Assembly: GCA_026992075.1 (NCBI GenBank)
Contig: JALXAM010000036.1
Location: forward strand, 62,001-126,000
Source of the DNA: Sedimenticola sp.
GTDB lineage: Bacteria; Pseudomonadota; Gammaproteobacteria; Chromatiales; Chromatiaceae
Reading direction: 5' to 3'
DNA length: 64,000 bases
Positions within the stretch are counted from its first letter, which is position 1, and each line of letters opens with the position of its first letter. Of the stretch, positions 16,969-25,465 are shown piece after piece. The notes beneath the pieces were generated by a model. The model was not told the origin of the DNA. It saw nothing but the letters and a program-made list of their open reading frames with translations, and did no database searches. The position numbers were made by a program, and so were the translations under genes.

Positions 16969-17934
16969 ATGACCGAAGCGGAACAGATCAGCCATCGCGC
17001 GGTGATCGGTGCAGCGGAGTCGGGGCTGCGCCTGGATCAGGCATTGGCGCGCCTGTTCGACGACTATTCGCGCAGCCGGCTGCAGGCCTGGATCCGGGAG
17101 GGACGGGTGCGGGTGGATGGCCAGGTGAAGAAGCCGCGCGAAAAGGTGTTCGCCGGCCAGCAGGTGGAGCTGGAAGCGGTGCTCGAACCCCAGGTCCCCT
17201 GCCGTCCCCAGCCCATCCCCCTGGAGATCCTCTTCGAAGATGAAGAACTGTTGGTGGTGAACAAACCCGCCGGCCTGGTGGTCCATCCCGCCGCCGGCAA
17301 TCCCGACGGCACCTTGCAGAACGCGCTGCTGCATTATGACCCCCGCCTGGAGCAGTTGCCGCGGGCCGGCATCGTCCACCGGCTGGACAAGGAGACCACC
17401 GGCCTGATGGTGGTGGTCCGCACCCCCATGGCCTACAGGCGCCTGGTGGAGGCGCTGCAGGCGCGGCGGGTGAAGCGCCACTATAAGGCGCTGGTGATGG
17501 GCACGCCCACCGCCGGCGGCACCGTGGAGGCCCCCATCGGCCGCCATCCGGTACAGCGCCAGCGCATGGCGGTGGTGGAGGGAGGCAAGCCGGCGGTAAC
17601 CCACTATCGAATTGCCGAACGTTTCCTTATCCATGCTCTTCTCGACGTGGAACTGGAGAGCGGCCGCACCCACCAGATCCGGGTCCACATGGCCCACCTG
17701 CGGATGCCCCTGGTGGGCGATCCGGTCTATGGCGGACGGCTGAAGCTGCCGCCCGGCGCCTCGCCCGCCGCCATCGAGGCGCTGCAGAACTTCCGTCGCC
17801 AGGCGCTGCACGCCTTCCGCCTGGCGCTGGCTCACCCGGCAAGCGGCGAGGCGATGACCTGGGAAGCGCCGCTGCCGGATGATTTCCAGGCGCTGTTGGC
17901 CGTTTTGCGCCGGGACCGGGATGAACGGCCCTGA
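16969..17934 (+). CDS. rluD: 23S rRNA pseudouridine(1911/1915/1917) synthase
   Basis: This 321-residue protein has an N-terminal S4 RNA-binding domain (LRLDQALARLFDDYSRSRLQ, to about residue 75) and a RluA-type catalytic domain with HRLDKETTGLMVV carrying the catalytic Asp. ESGRTHQIRVHMAHL follows. RluD modifies helix 69 of 23S rRNA. The start follows a GGAA-type ribosome site; a further-upstream ATG overlaps the bamD promoter. The pgeF start lies inside its last codons (14-bp overlap). Confidence 0.95.
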   Translation: MTEAEQISHRAVIGAAESGLRLDQALARLFDDYSRSRLQAWIREGRVRVDGQVKKPREKVFAGQQVELEAVLEPQVPCRPQPIPLEILFEDEELLVVNKPAGLVVHPAAGNPDGTLQNALLHYDPRLEQLPRAGIVHRLDKETTGLMVVVRTPMAYRRLVEALQARRVKRHYKALVMGTPTAGGTVEAPIGRHPVQRQRMAVVEGGKPAVTHYRIAERFLIHALLDVELESGRTHQIRVHMAHLRMPLVGDPVYGGRLKLPPGASPAAIEALQNFRRQALHAFRLALAHPASGEAMTWEAPLPDDFQALLAVLRRDRDERP

Positions 17935-18655
17935 GCTGATTCTGCCCGACTGGCCCGCGCCATCTAACGTGCGCGCGGTGAGCACCACCCGGCGGGGCGG
18001 CGTGAGCGCGCCGCCCTGGAACAGCCTCAACATGGGCCACCACGTGGGCGATGACCCGGCAGCCGTGGCCGAGAATCGCCGGCTGCTGCAACGGGCGGCA
18101 GGCCTGCCGGGCCCCGTGGCCTGGCTGGAGCAGGTGCATGGTACCCGCATCGCCCTGCCTGGAACGGAACAGGCTTGTGCCGACGGCCGTTTCAGCGACC
18201 GGCCGGGCGAGGTGTGCGCGGTGCTCACCGCCGACTGCCTGCCGGTGCTGCTGTGCAACCGTTCGGGCAGCGCGGTGGCGGCGGTCCACGCCGGCTGGCG
18301 GGGGTTGCTGGGCGGCGTCATCGAGGCGGCCCTCGACTGTTTTCCCGGGGAGCTCTCGGCTATCATGGCCTGGCTGGGCCCGGCCATCGGCCCCAGTGCC
18401 TTCGAGGTGGGAGCCGAGGTGGTGGAGGGGTTCGTGGCAGAGGACCGCCGGGCGGCGGAGTGCTTCCGGCCCGTGGCGGAGAACAAGTGGCTGGCCGATC
18501 TCTACGGGCTGGCTCGATTGCGGCTGGCCCGCGCCGGGTTGATTTCGGTGTATGGCGGCGGTTTCTGCACCTTCACCGAGAAGGATCGTTTCTTCTCCTA
18601 CCGGCGGGAGGACCAGACCGGGCGCATGGCGACCCTGATCTGGCGTGCCGGTTGA
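17921..18655 (+). CDS. pgeF: Peptidoglycan editing factor / multicopper polyphenol oxidase (YfiH)
   Basis: This 244-residue YfiH/LACC1-family protein has the zinc/copper ligands in VLTADCLPVLL (Cys), AAVHAGWRGLLGG (His) and the first His in EQVHGTRIALPG. The C-terminal GGGFCTFTEKDRFFSYRR closes the pocket. In E. coli this protein removes mis-incorporated L-Ser from cell-wall precursors; relatives also act on purine nucleosides. Coupled to rluD by a 14-bp overlap, as in other gammaproteobacteria. Confidence 0.92.
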   Translation: MNGPELILPDWPAPSNVRAVSTTRRGGVSAPPWNSLNMGHHVGDDPAAVAENRRLLQRAAGLPGPVAWLEQVHGTRIALPGTEQACADGRFSDRPGEVCAVLTADCLPVLLCNRSGSAVAAVHAGWRGLLGGVIEAALDCFPGELSAIMAWLGPAIGPSAFEVGAEVVEGFVAEDRRAAECFRPVAENKWLADLYGLARLRLARAGLISVYGGGFCTFTEKDRFFSYRREDQTGRMATLIWRAG

Positions 18656-18659
18656 ACAA

Positions 18660-18830
18660 ACGGGTACCTTGTAGGAGGCGCGTCCCCGCGCCGAACAAGA
18701 GATGACCCGGTTTTTACCTTGGGTTCGCGGCATGGACGCCGCTCCTACGTACAAGAGAGGTAGGATGGGCAAAGGCCGCAGGCCGTGCCCATCATCCAAC
18801 GGCGGGCACGCTGCGCTTTGCCCACCCTAC
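18660..18830. repeat. Cluster of two dispersed palindromic repeats
   Basis: First, GTAGGAGGCGCGTCC (from 18671) and its inverted partner ending GGACGCCGCTCCTAC (to 18748) form one loose palindrome. Second, 18760-18830 is a near-complete GTAGGATGGGCAAAG...CTTTGCCCACCCTAC element (arms 18760-18775 and 18815-18830). Both are the common gammaproteobacterial REP-like types. They fill the pgeF/gcvR-like gap, so the ACT-domain gene probably has its own promoter just after them. Confidence 0.7.
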
Positions 18831-18868
18831 GGCGACTTGTTCGATATAGACGATTGGAGGCTGCCCCA

Positions 18869-19390
18869 ATGAACCACTGGTACATGCTTACCCTCACCGG
18901 CGCCGACCGGCCCGGCATCGTGGCGAAGGTCACCCAGGCGCTCTACGAGCACGGCATGAACCTGGGGGAAGCCTCCATGCTGCGCCTGGGCGGCAATTTC
19001 ACCATCATGATGATGGTCTCCGGCGAGCTGGAGGCGGAGGCACTGGAAGAGGCGCTGCAGCCGGTGGCCCGTTCTCTGGGGCTGAGCCTGCACGTGGACG
19101 AGATGGAGGGGGGGCTCCACCGCCACCTGGTGCCCAATATCATGGTGCGGGTGAGCGGGGCCGACCGCGCCGGCATCGTCGCCCGGGTGACCGGCGTGCT
19201 GGCCGATGCCGGTTTCAACATCCTCGACCTGGAGTCGGACGTTGCCGGCAGCCCGGACAAGCCGGTCTACCTGATGCAGATTGCCGGCATCGCCAGCGTG
19301 CCGCTGGAGACCCTGGAGGCCGCCCTGGCGCCCCTGCGGAAGGAGGGGATCGAGGTGAACCTCTCCCCCGTGGAAACCCTGGTGGGCTGA
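18869..19390 (+). CDS. ACT-domain regulatory protein, GcvR-like
   Basis: This 173-residue protein is two ACT domains in tandem. The first begins WYMLTLTGADRPGIVAKVTQAL and the second NIMVRVSGADRAGIVARVTGVL. This is the layout of GcvR, which restrains the glycine-cleavage activator GcvA. No GcvA is nearby, so it may instead be a general amino-acid sensor. I chose the ATG at MNHWYMLTL because GGAGG precedes it; a longer frame runs through the upstream repeat. It is followed after 6 bp by def. Confidence 0.82.
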   Translation: MNHWYMLTLTGADRPGIVAKVTQALYEHGMNLGEASMLRLGGNFTIMMMVSGELEAEALEEALQPVARSLGLSLHVDEMEGGLHRHLVPNIMVRVSGADRAGIVARVTGVLADAGFNILDLESDVAGSPDKPVYLMQIAGIASVPLETLEAALAPLRKEGIEVNLSPVETLVG

Positions 19391-19396
19391 GCGCCG

Positions 19397-19900
19397 GTGG
19401 AACCCCTGCCCATCCTCACCATTCCCGACGAGCGCCTGAAGCAGGTCTCCGAGCCGGTGGAGCGGTTCGACGACGAGCTGCGCCGCTTCGTGGAGCAGTT
19501 GGAGATCACCCGCCGCCACGGCCCCGCCGCCGTGGGCATCGCCGCGCCCCAGGTGGGGCGTTTCCAACGCATCTGCATCGTGGACTGCTCCATCACCCGC
19601 AAGCCGGTGCCCAACCACGGCCACCTGGTGCTCATCAATCCCGAGATCACCCACTGGGAGGGGTACGAGGTGGGGCGCGAGGGGTGCCTATCGGTGCCCG
19701 ACTACACCGGCAACGTCATCCGCGCCACCCAGATTCGGCTTCGCGCCTTCGACGAGCAGGGCGAGGAGCACGAGTATGAAATGGAGGGTTTCGAGGCGCG
19801 TGCCGTGCAGCACGAGATCGACCACCTCGACGGCATCCTCTTCATCGACCGGGTGGTGAGCCGCCGCACCGATCTCTTCCGGCGCAAGGTTTACAAGTAG
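19397..19900 (+). CDS. def: Peptide deformylase
   Basis: This 167-residue metalloenzyme removes the N-formyl group from new proteins. All three family motifs are intact: GIAAPQ (47-52), EGCLS (95-99, metal Cys97) and HEIDH (139-143). It begins with GTG six bases after the ACT-protein stop. It is not next to fmt as usual, and the sequence ISRRHG/ITRRHG region differs from classical Def, so it may be a second deformylase copy in this genome. That would need the rest of the chromosome. Confidence 0.93.
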   Translation: MEPLPILTIPDERLKQVSEPVERFDDELRRFVEQLEITRRHGPAAVGIAAPQVGRFQRICIVDCSITRKPVPNHGHLVLINPEITHWEGYEVGREGCLSVPDYTGNVIRATQIRLRAFDEQGEEHEYEMEGFEARAVQHEIDHLDGILFIDRVVSRRTDLFRRKVYK

Positions 19901-19903
19901 GGG

Positions 19904-19948
19904 GGTAGGTCGGGCTTCAGCCCGACTGAACAACCACTAGCGTTGGAA
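19904..19948. repeat. Dispersed repeat GTAGGTCGGGCTTCAGCCCGAC, left copy
   Basis: GTAGGTCGGGCTTCAGCCCG begins at 19905. Its inverted copy ends at 20110, so the two copies bracket the palindromic element at 19949-20056. The motif is a common proteobacterial intergenic repeat. Confidence 0.6.
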
Positions 19949-20056
19949 GGCCGGTGACCAGCCCTTGTTGGCGGGGTTTCGGCAGCAGGGATGCTGCCGC
20001 AAAGCCTACATGGATGTATTCACGGCGTCCCCGCCAACAAGGGCTGGTCACCGGCC
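19949..20056. repeat. Palindromic repeat with conserved core and locus-specific arms, copy C1
   Basis: A 28-nt left arm (19949-19976, starting GGCCGGTGACCAGCCC and ending GGCGGGG) pairs without mismatch with the right arm (20029-20056). The core between them contains the GGCAGCAGGGATGCTGCC hairpin and the GGATGTATTCACGGCGT stretch. The core is shared with copies at 56964, 57122 and 58280, but the outer arm sequence is unique to this site. Confidence 0.8.
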
Positions 20057-20134
20057 CCGGGAAAGCGCTGGGACGTTGTTCTTCGTTTGTCGGGCTGAAG
20101 CCCGACCTACCGGGATGAGAGAGGGTGAACGCCA

Positions 20135-20800
20135 ATGAACGTGGAAAAAGCCATCGTCGGCCGCTACTCCTGCCGGGCCTATCTGGACCGGCCGGTGCCG
20201 CGTGAGCTGATCGAAAAGCTGCTGGACACCGCCCGCTGGAGCCCCTCCGGCGCCAACATCCAGCCGTGGCAGGTGGCGGTGGTCGAGGGGAAGACCAGGG
20301 CGCGGCTGAGCGAGGCGCTCGTCGCCGCCTTCGACAGTGGCGCCCGGCCCACGCCCGATTACCAGTACTATCCCCGCGAGTGGGTCGAACCCTACAAGAG
20401 CCGCCGCTTCCAGTGCGGCATGGCCCTCTACCAGGCCCTCGGCATCGAGCGTGACGACAAGGCGCGGCGGCTGGAGAGCTGGAAGGACAATTACCGTTTC
20501 TTCGGCGCCCCGGTGGCCCTTTTCTTCTTCATCGACCGGGTGATGGAGCAGGGTGCCTGGCTCGACATGGGGATGTTCATCCAGAGCCTGATGCTGGCCG
20601 CCCGCGAGCAGGGGTTGGAGAGCTGTCCCCAGGCCTCGGTGGCCGATTACCCGGAGGTGGTGCGGCGGGTGCTGGGATTGGATGACGACAAACTGCTCCT
20701 GTGTGGCCTCTCCCTCGGCTATCCCGACCCCGACCATCCCGTGAACAACTACCGCACCGACCGGGAGCCGGTGGAAAATTTCACCACCTGGTTCGAATAG
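20135..20800 (+). CDS. Nitroreductase family protein
   Basis: This 221-residue flavoprotein shows family motifs for FMN binding (RYSCRAYLDRPV near the start, RWSPSGANIQPWQVAVV, and the C-terminal LCGLSLGYPDPDHPVNNYRTDR). Such enzymes reduce nitroaromatics, quinones or flavins with NAD(P)H; the natural substrate is unknown. It stands alone between repeat-filled gaps, directly downstream of palindromic copy C1. Confidence 0.9.
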   Translation: MNVEKAIVGRYSCRAYLDRPVPRELIEKLLDTARWSPSGANIQPWQVAVVEGKTRARLSEALVAAFDSGARPTPDYQYYPREWVEPYKSRRFQCGMALYQALGIERDDKARRLESWKDNYRFFGAPVALFFFIDRVMEQGAWLDMGMFIQSLMLAAREQGLESCPQASVADYPEVVRRVLGLDDDKLLLCGLSLGYPDPDHPVNNYRTDREPVENFTTWFE

Positions 20801-20924
20801 TTCGGTAGGAGCGCCCTCCCAGGCGCGAACGGGGAGCCGTCACTGGCCGGGCCGTCTGTTCGGCGCGGGGACGCGCCTCCCACGGGAAACGCTGGCGCTG
20901 GCGCGGGGGGCGCCTCCCACGGGG
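20801..20924. repeat. REP-like palindromes upstream of clpB
   Basis: The sequence alternates copies of GTAGGAGCGCCCTCCCAGGCGCGAA and inverted GGCGCGGGGACGCGCCTCCCAC, the same dispersed type as at 18671 and 23850. No gene is present. The likely clpB promoter begins immediately after these repeats. Confidence 0.55.
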
Positions 20925-20952
20925 GTTGATTTGCCCCCTTCCGCCCCCATGT
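20925..20952 (+). promoter_or_regulatory. Candidate heat-shock (sigma-32) promoter of clpB
   Basis: GTTGATT (20925-20931) is followed after 13 bp by CCCCATGT (20945-20952). This compares with the sigma-32 consensus CTTGAAA and CCCCATNT, where the -10 match is perfect. It lies 38 bp ahead of the clpB start. ClpB is a classical sigma-32 target. Confidence 0.6.
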
Positions 20953-20989
20953 GCCTTCTCGTCTTTAGAATTTCGGGAGCCGAACAACC

Positions 20990-23566
20990 ATGCGGATGGA
21001 CAAACTGACAACAAAATTCCAGATGGCGCTGGCCGACGCCCAAAGCCTGGCGGTGGGCAAGGATCACCAGTTCATCGAGCCGGTACACCTGCTCATCGCC
21101 ATGCTCGACCAGGAGGGCGGCAGCATCCGCCACCTGCTCACCCAGGCGGGCGTCAACGTGGACCAGCTCCGCTCCAGCCTGGGCGAGGCGCTGGACCGTC
21201 TGCCCAGCGTGCAGGGGGCCGAGGGCGAGATACACATCTCCAATGATCTCAATCGCCTGCTGAATATCACCGACAAGCTGGCGCAGCAGAAGGGGGACCA
21301 GTACATCTCCTCCGAGCTCTTCCTGCTGGCGGCGGTGGAGGACAAGGGCCAGCTGGGCGAGATCCTGCGCAAGGCGGGGGTCACCAAGGGCGTGCTGGAG
21401 CAGGCCATCGAGAAGATGCGCGGCGGCCAGGCGGTGAACGATCCCAACGCCGAGGAGCAGCGCCAGGCGCTGGAGAAATACACCATCGACCTCACCGAGA
21501 AGGCCGAGCAGGGCAAGCTCGACCCGGTGATCGGCCGTGACGCCGAGATCCGCCGCACCATCCAGGTGCTGCAGCGGCGCACCAAGAACAACCCGGTGCT
21601 CATCGGCGAACCCGGCGTGGGCAAGACCGCCATCGTCGAGGGACTGGCCCAGCGCATCGTCAACGGCGAGGTGCCCGAGGGGCTTAAACACAAGCGGCTG
21701 CTGTCGCTGGACATGGCGGCGCTCATCGCCGGCGCCAAGTTCCGCGGCGAGTTCGAGGAGCGGCTCAAGGCGGTGCTCAACGACATCGCCAAGGCCGAGG
21801 GCAACATCATCCTCTTCATCGACGAGCTGCACACCATGGTGGGCGCCGGCAAGGCCGAGGGCGCCATGGACGCCGGCAACATGCTCAAGCCGGCCCTGGC
21901 GCGGGGCGAGCTCCACTGCGTGGGCGCCACCACCCTGGACGAGTACCGCCAGTACATCGAGAAGGACGCCGCCCTGGAGCGGCGCTTCCAGAAGGTGCTG
22001 GTGGACGAACCCACGGTGGAGGACACCATCGCCATCCTGCGCGGCCTCAAGGAGCGCTACGAGGTGCACCACGGGGTGGAGATCACCGACTCGGCCATCG
22101 TCGCCGCCGCCACCCTGTCGCACCGCTACATCACCGACCGGCAGCTCCCGGACAAGGCCATCGACCTCATCGACGAGGCGGCCTCGCGCATCCGCATGGA
22201 GATCGACTCCATGCCGGAGGAGATGGACAAGCTAGACCGCCGCCTGATCCAGCTCAAGATGGAGCGCGAGGCGCTCAAGAAGGAGACCGACGAGGCGGCC
22301 CGCAAGCGGCTGGAGGCGCTGGAGGAGGAGATCGCCGAGCTGGAGAAGCAGTTCTCCGACCTGGAAGAGATCTGGAAGGCGGAGAAGGCGGCGGTGCAGG
22401 GCACCACCCACATCAAGGAGGAGCTGGAGCGGGCCCGCATCGAGCTGGAGACGGCCCGCCGCGCCGGCGACCTGCAGCGCATGTCCGAGATCCAGTACGG
22501 CGTCATCCCCCAGCTCGAGCAGCAGCTCAAGGCGGCCGCCGAGGCGGAGAAGCAGGAGTTCAAACTGCTGCGCAACAAGGTCACCGAGGAGGAGGTGGCC
22601 GAGGTGGTCTCCCGCTGGACCGGCATCCCGGTGAGCAAGATGCTCGAGGGCGAGCGCGAGAAGCTGCTGCACATGGAGGAGGCACTGAAAAAGCGGGTGG
22701 TGGGCCAGGACGAGGCGGTGAAGGCGGTCTCCGACGCCATCCGTCGCGCCCGGGCGGGGCTCTCCGATCCCAACCGGCCCAACGGCAGCTTCCTCTTCCT
22801 CGGCCCCACCGGGGTGGGCAAGACCGAGCTGTGCAAGGCGCTGGCCGAGTTCCTCTTCGACACCGAGGAGGCGATGGTGCGCATCGACATGTCGGAGTTC
22901 ATGGAGAAGCACTCGGTGGCCCGGCTCATCGGCGCGCCCCCCGGCTACGTGGGCTATGAGGAGGGCGGCTACCTCACCGAGGCGGTGCGGCGCCGGCCCT
23001 ACTCGGTGATCCTGCTGGACGAGGTGGAGAAGGCCCATCCGGACGTCTTCAACGTGCTGCTGCAGGTGCTGGACGACGGCCGCCTCACCGATGGCCAGGG
23101 GCGTACCGTGGACTTCCGCAACACGGTGATCGTGATGACCTCCAACCTGGGTTCCCAGCTGATCCAGGAGATGGCCCGCACCGGCGACTACGAGGCGATG
23201 AAGACCGCCGTGATGGAGGTGGTGGGCCAGCACTTCCGGCCGGAGTTCATCAACCGGCTGGACGAGACGGTGGTGTTCCATCCGCTGGACAAGGAGCAGA
23301 TCCGCAAGATCACCGACATCCAGATCGGTTATCTGCGCAAGCGGCTGGAGGAGCGCGATCTCAAGCTGGAGATCACCGAAGCGGCGCTGGACAAGCTGGG
23401 CGAGGCCGGCTTCGATCCGGTCTACGGGGCCCGGCCCCTCAAACGGGCCATCCAGCACGAGCTGGAGAATCCCCTGGCCCAGAAGATCCTGGCCGGCGAG
23501 TTCGCCCCCGGCGACACCATCAGGGTGGATCTGGCCGGAGACGGGCTCACCTTCAGCAAGGGCTGA
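20990..23566 (+). CDS. clpB: ATP-dependent disaggregase ClpB
   Basis: This full-length 858-residue Hsp104-type chaperone has an N domain (1-150), a first AAA+ module with Walker A GEPGVGKT (206-213), a coiled-coil M domain (about 400-540, rich in Glu/Lys/Arg) and a second AAA+ module with GPTGVGKT (605-612). The arginine-finger region is [16 protein letters not shown]. It rescues aggregated proteins with DnaK. An ATG two codons downstream (MDKLTTKFQ) is an equally good start. It has its own heat-shock promoter and terminator, separate from pgeF. Confidence 0.97.
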   Translation: MRMDKLTTKFQMALADAQSLAVGKDHQFIEPVHLLIAMLDQEGGSIRHLLTQAGVNVDQLRSSLGEALDRLPSVQGAEGEIHISNDLNRLLNITDKLAQQKGDQYISSELFLLAAVEDKGQLGEILRKAGVTKGVLEQAIEKMRGGQAVNDPNAEEQRQALEKYTIDLTEKAEQGKLDPVIGRDAEIRRTIQVLQRRTKNNPVLIGEPGVGKTAIVEGLAQRIVNGEVPEGLKHKRLLSLDMAALIAGAKFRGEFEERLKAVLNDIAKAEGNIILFIDELHTMVGAGKAEGAMDAGNMLKPALARGELHCVGATTLDEYRQYIEKDAALERRFQKVLVDEPTVEDTIAILRGLKERYEVHHGVEITDSAIVAAATLSHRYITDRQLPDKAIDLIDEAASRIRMEIDSMPEEMDKLDRRLIQLKMEREALKKETDEAARKRLEALEEEIAELEKQFSDLEEIWKAEKAAVQGTTHIKEELERARIELETARRAGDLQRMSEIQYGVIPQLEQQLKAAAEAEKQEFKLLRNKVTEEEVAEVVSRWTGIPVSKMLEGEREKLLHMEEALKKRVVGQDEAVKAVSDAIRRARAGLSDPNRPNGSFLFLGPTGVGKTELCKALAEFLFDTEEAMVRIDMSEFMEKHSVARLIGAPPGYVGYEEGGYLTEAVRRRPYSVILLDEVEKAHPDVFNVLLQVLDDGRLTDGQGRTVDFRNTVIVMTSNLGSQLIQEMARTGDYEAMKTAVMEVVGQHFRPEFINRLDETVVFHPLDKEQIRKITDIQIGYLRKRLEERDLKLEITEAALDKLGEAGFDPVYGARPLKRAIQHELENPLAQKILAGEFAPGDTIRVDLAGDGLTFSKG

Positions 23567-23591
23567 TCGCAGCTCTTCTGTCCGACGGAAA

Positions 23592-23620
23592 ACGCGCCCC
23601 ATCGTGGGCGCGTGTTTCTT
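23592..23620 (+). terminator. Terminator of clpB
   Basis: The stem ACGCGCCC/GGGCGCGT (23592-23613) with a short loop is followed by GTTTCTTT. A near duplicate of the same hairpin is at about 23823-23846 without a T-run. Confidence 0.75.
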
Positions 23621-23660
23621 TGGAGGCACATCTTCGCGCCGGATCTTTTCAACACCCTCA

Positions 23661-23777
23661 CCCCGACCCTCTCCCGCAGGCGGGAGAGGGTCGGGGGCTG
23701 GAAAGGTAGGATGGGCAAAGGCCGCCAGGCCGTGCCCATCGACCTGTGGTGGGCACGCTGCGCTTTGCCCACCCTAC
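23661..23777. repeat. Two adjacent dispersed palindromes
   Basis: 23661-23696 is a perfect palindrome (CCCCGACCCTCTCCCGC, 2-nt loop, complement). 23706-23777 is the GTAGGATGGGCAAAG...CTTTGCCCACCCTAC element also present at 18760-18830. Both are common intergenic repeat types; the first could back up the clpB terminator. Confidence 0.65.
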
Positions 23778-24015
23778 GATGACTTCAGCAACAGCCGATC
23801 GCGGAATTTCGTCCTTCTGGGAAAACGCGCCCACGACGGGCGCGCTAGTAGGAGGCGCGTCCTCGCGCCGAACCGCTTGGCGTCCGCTCCCTCAGGGAGA
23901 ACGACAGGGGGTGAGGGGGCCAATGATTTGCGGTCGGGAGGCCGCTCCTACTTTCTGATTAAGCAAGTTATAATATAAAATTGCTTTATCCCACCATCCA
24001 TCCAGGAACGGCGCC
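23778..24015. other. Repeat-containing leader before the LysR gene
   Basis: No gene is seen. It holds a second copy of the clpB-terminator stem (about 23823-23846), a GTAGGAGGCGCGTCC repeat from about 23850, and an AT-rich block (23958-23996) that is the best promoter candidate for the LysR gene. Confidence 0.5.
23961..23986 (+). promoter_or_regulatory. Candidate promoter/operator of the LysR gene
   Basis: The perfect 6-bp dyad AAGCAA-N14-TTGCTT flanks a TATAAT (23969-23974), 30-55 bp before the start codon. LysR-type regulators bind interrupted dyads and usually autoregulate, so this may be its own binding site. No good -35 is present, consistent with activator need. Inference only. Confidence 0.4.
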
Positions 24016-24921
24016 ATGGCCGATCGCAGGTTACAGGTCTTCTACACCGTTGCCCGCTTGCTCAGTTTCACCAAGGCGGCCGAAGAGCTGCACATGACTC
24101 AGCCCGCGGTCACTTTCCAGGTGCGCCAGCTGGAAGAGTACTTCAACACCCGCCTGTTCGACCGCACCCACAACCGCATCAGCCTCACCGAGGCGGGCCA
24201 GAAAGTCTACGAATACGCCGGTCGCATCTTCGAGCTCTACAGCGAGATGGAGAATGTGGTGAAGGAGATGACCGGAGACATCGGGGGTGCCATCACCATT
24301 GGGGCCAGCACCACCATCGCCGAGTACATGCTCCCGTCTCTGCTGGGCGATTTCCGCAAGAAGTACGAGGAGGTGGTGATCCACCTGAAGGTCTCCAACA
24401 CCGAGGGGATCGTCTCCATGGTGGAGAACAACGTCATCGACCTGGGGGTGGTGGAGGCGCCGGTGGGTAACAAGAACCTGGTGGTGGAGACCTGCCTCAT
24501 GGACAAGCTGGTGGCCATCGTGCCCAACGACCACCCGCTGGCGGAAAAGGAGGTGGTCACCCTTCCGGAGATCATGGAATATCCCTTCATCTGCCGGGAG
24601 GAGGGGTCCGGTACCCGGGAGGTGATCGAGGACTACATCTGCCATGCCGACGGCTGCAAGGAGGGGCTCAAGATCGCCATGGAGCTGGGCAGCCCGGAAG
24701 CGGTGAAGGGAGCGGTGGAGGCCGGCATGGGAATCTCCATCGTTTCCGAGGCCACCATCGAGAAGGAATTGAAACTGGGTACCCTGGCCAAGGTGGAACT
24801 GGACCCGCCCATGGAGCGCCCCTTCTCCTTCGTGCACCAGAAGCAGAAATTCCGTGTCCGGGTTATGGACAAGCTGCTGGAATTCGCCCGTAACTACTGT
24901 GACCAGGAGCAGATGGCCTGA
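24016..24921 (+). CDS. LysR-family transcriptional regulator
   Basis: This 301-residue protein has an N-terminal winged helix-turn-helix (LLSFTKAAEELHMTQPAVTFQVRQLE, residues 15-40) and a periplasmic-binding-like effector domain (ITIGASTTIAEYMLPSLL from about residue 95). Sequence type is nearest to the CbbR/CysL/YwfM-like group; the effector is unknown. The stop overlaps the next start (TGATG), so the small hypothetical protein is co-transcribed. Confidence 0.9.
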   Translation: MADRRLQVFYTVARLLSFTKAAEELHMTQPAVTFQVRQLEEYFNTRLFDRTHNRISLTEAGQKVYEYAGRIFELYSEMENVVKEMTGDIGGAITIGASTTIAEYMLPSLLGDFRKKYEEVVIHLKVSNTEGIVSMVENNVIDLGVVEAPVGNKNLVVETCLMDKLVAIVPNDHPLAEKEVVTLPEIMEYPFICREEGSGTREVIEDYICHADGCKEGLKIAMELGSPEAVKGAVEAGMGISIVSEATIEKELKLGTLAKVELDPPMERPFSFVHQKQKFRVRVMDKLLEFARNYCDQEQMA

Positions 24922-25313
24922 TGGTCACCTTTCCGGCCCTGGATGCACAGCAGCGCAGGCTGCTGGGATTGCTGGCGCGGCTGGATGAGGCGGGCCGGCG
25001 CAGCCTGATGGATTACGCCGAGTTTCTCGCCAGTCGCGGGGCTCAGGTGGAGACGCCCGCAGAGGAGCCGGTGCCGCAGCAGCCGCTGGAGATCCCCCGG
25101 CCGGCGAAGGAGAGCGTGGTGGGCGCGATGAAACGGCTTCGCCAGACCTATCCCATGTTGAATCCGGACCGGCTGCTGGACGAGGCGGCGGGGCTGATGA
25201 GCGCCCACATGCTGGGGGGGCGTCCCGCGCCGGAGGTGATCGACGAGCTGGAGGCGCTGTTCGAGCGCCATTTCCGGGAGCTGCAGGCAAAAGGGAGCTT
25301 CTCCAATCCATGA
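24921..25313 (+). CDS. Hypothetical protein coupled to LysR; 3' end formed by a MITE
   Basis: This protein of 130 residues has an N-terminal helical segment (RLLGLLARLDEAGRRSLMDYAEFLASRG), a proline-rich linker (about 45-60) and a helical C-terminal half (VGAMKRLRQTYPMLNPDRL, then LEALFERHFRELQAKG). I do not recognise a named family. The last codons (GSFSNP and the TGA) lie inside MITE copy 2, so the original C-terminus was probably different. Its overlap with the LysR gene suggests a partner or sensor role. Confidence 0.7.
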   Translation: MVTFPALDAQQRRLLGLLARLDEAGRRSLMDYAEFLASRGAQVETPAEEPVPQQPLEIPRPAKESVVGAMKRLRQTYPMLNPDRLLDEAAGLMSAHMLGGRPAPEVIDELEALFERHFRELQAKGSFSNP

Positions 25314-25451
25314 ACCTGCATCCAGTACCTCTCCGGCCCGGTTGCTGCGTTGAAGTTCTTGCCGATTACTTGAGTATCGGCCGTGAACTTCGCTTTGTAT
25401 CCGAATCGCAGGGATCCAATCCGTTTCGTCCAGGATTGAATCAGGGGTTCC
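25294..25451. mobile_element. MITE-like element, copy 2
   Basis: The left end GGAGCTTCTCCAATCC and right end GGATTGAATCAGGGGTTCC are the terminal repeats of the family. The flanking tetramers (AAAG/CGAG) no longer match, so this is probably an older copy. Interior motifs (CATGAA, TTGCGTTGAAGTTCTTGCC, TGTATCCGAATC) align with copies 3 and 4. It overlaps the 3' end of the small gene before it. Confidence 0.72.
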
Positions 25452-25465
25452 CGAGGTAGCCCGGC

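Noticed and set aside
18760-18830. GTAGGATGGGCAAAG...CTTTGCCCACCCTAC repeat as a novel element (also 23706-23777)
   Set aside because: This repeat type is common in intergenic DNA of many gammaproteobacteria; nothing here adds to what is usual.
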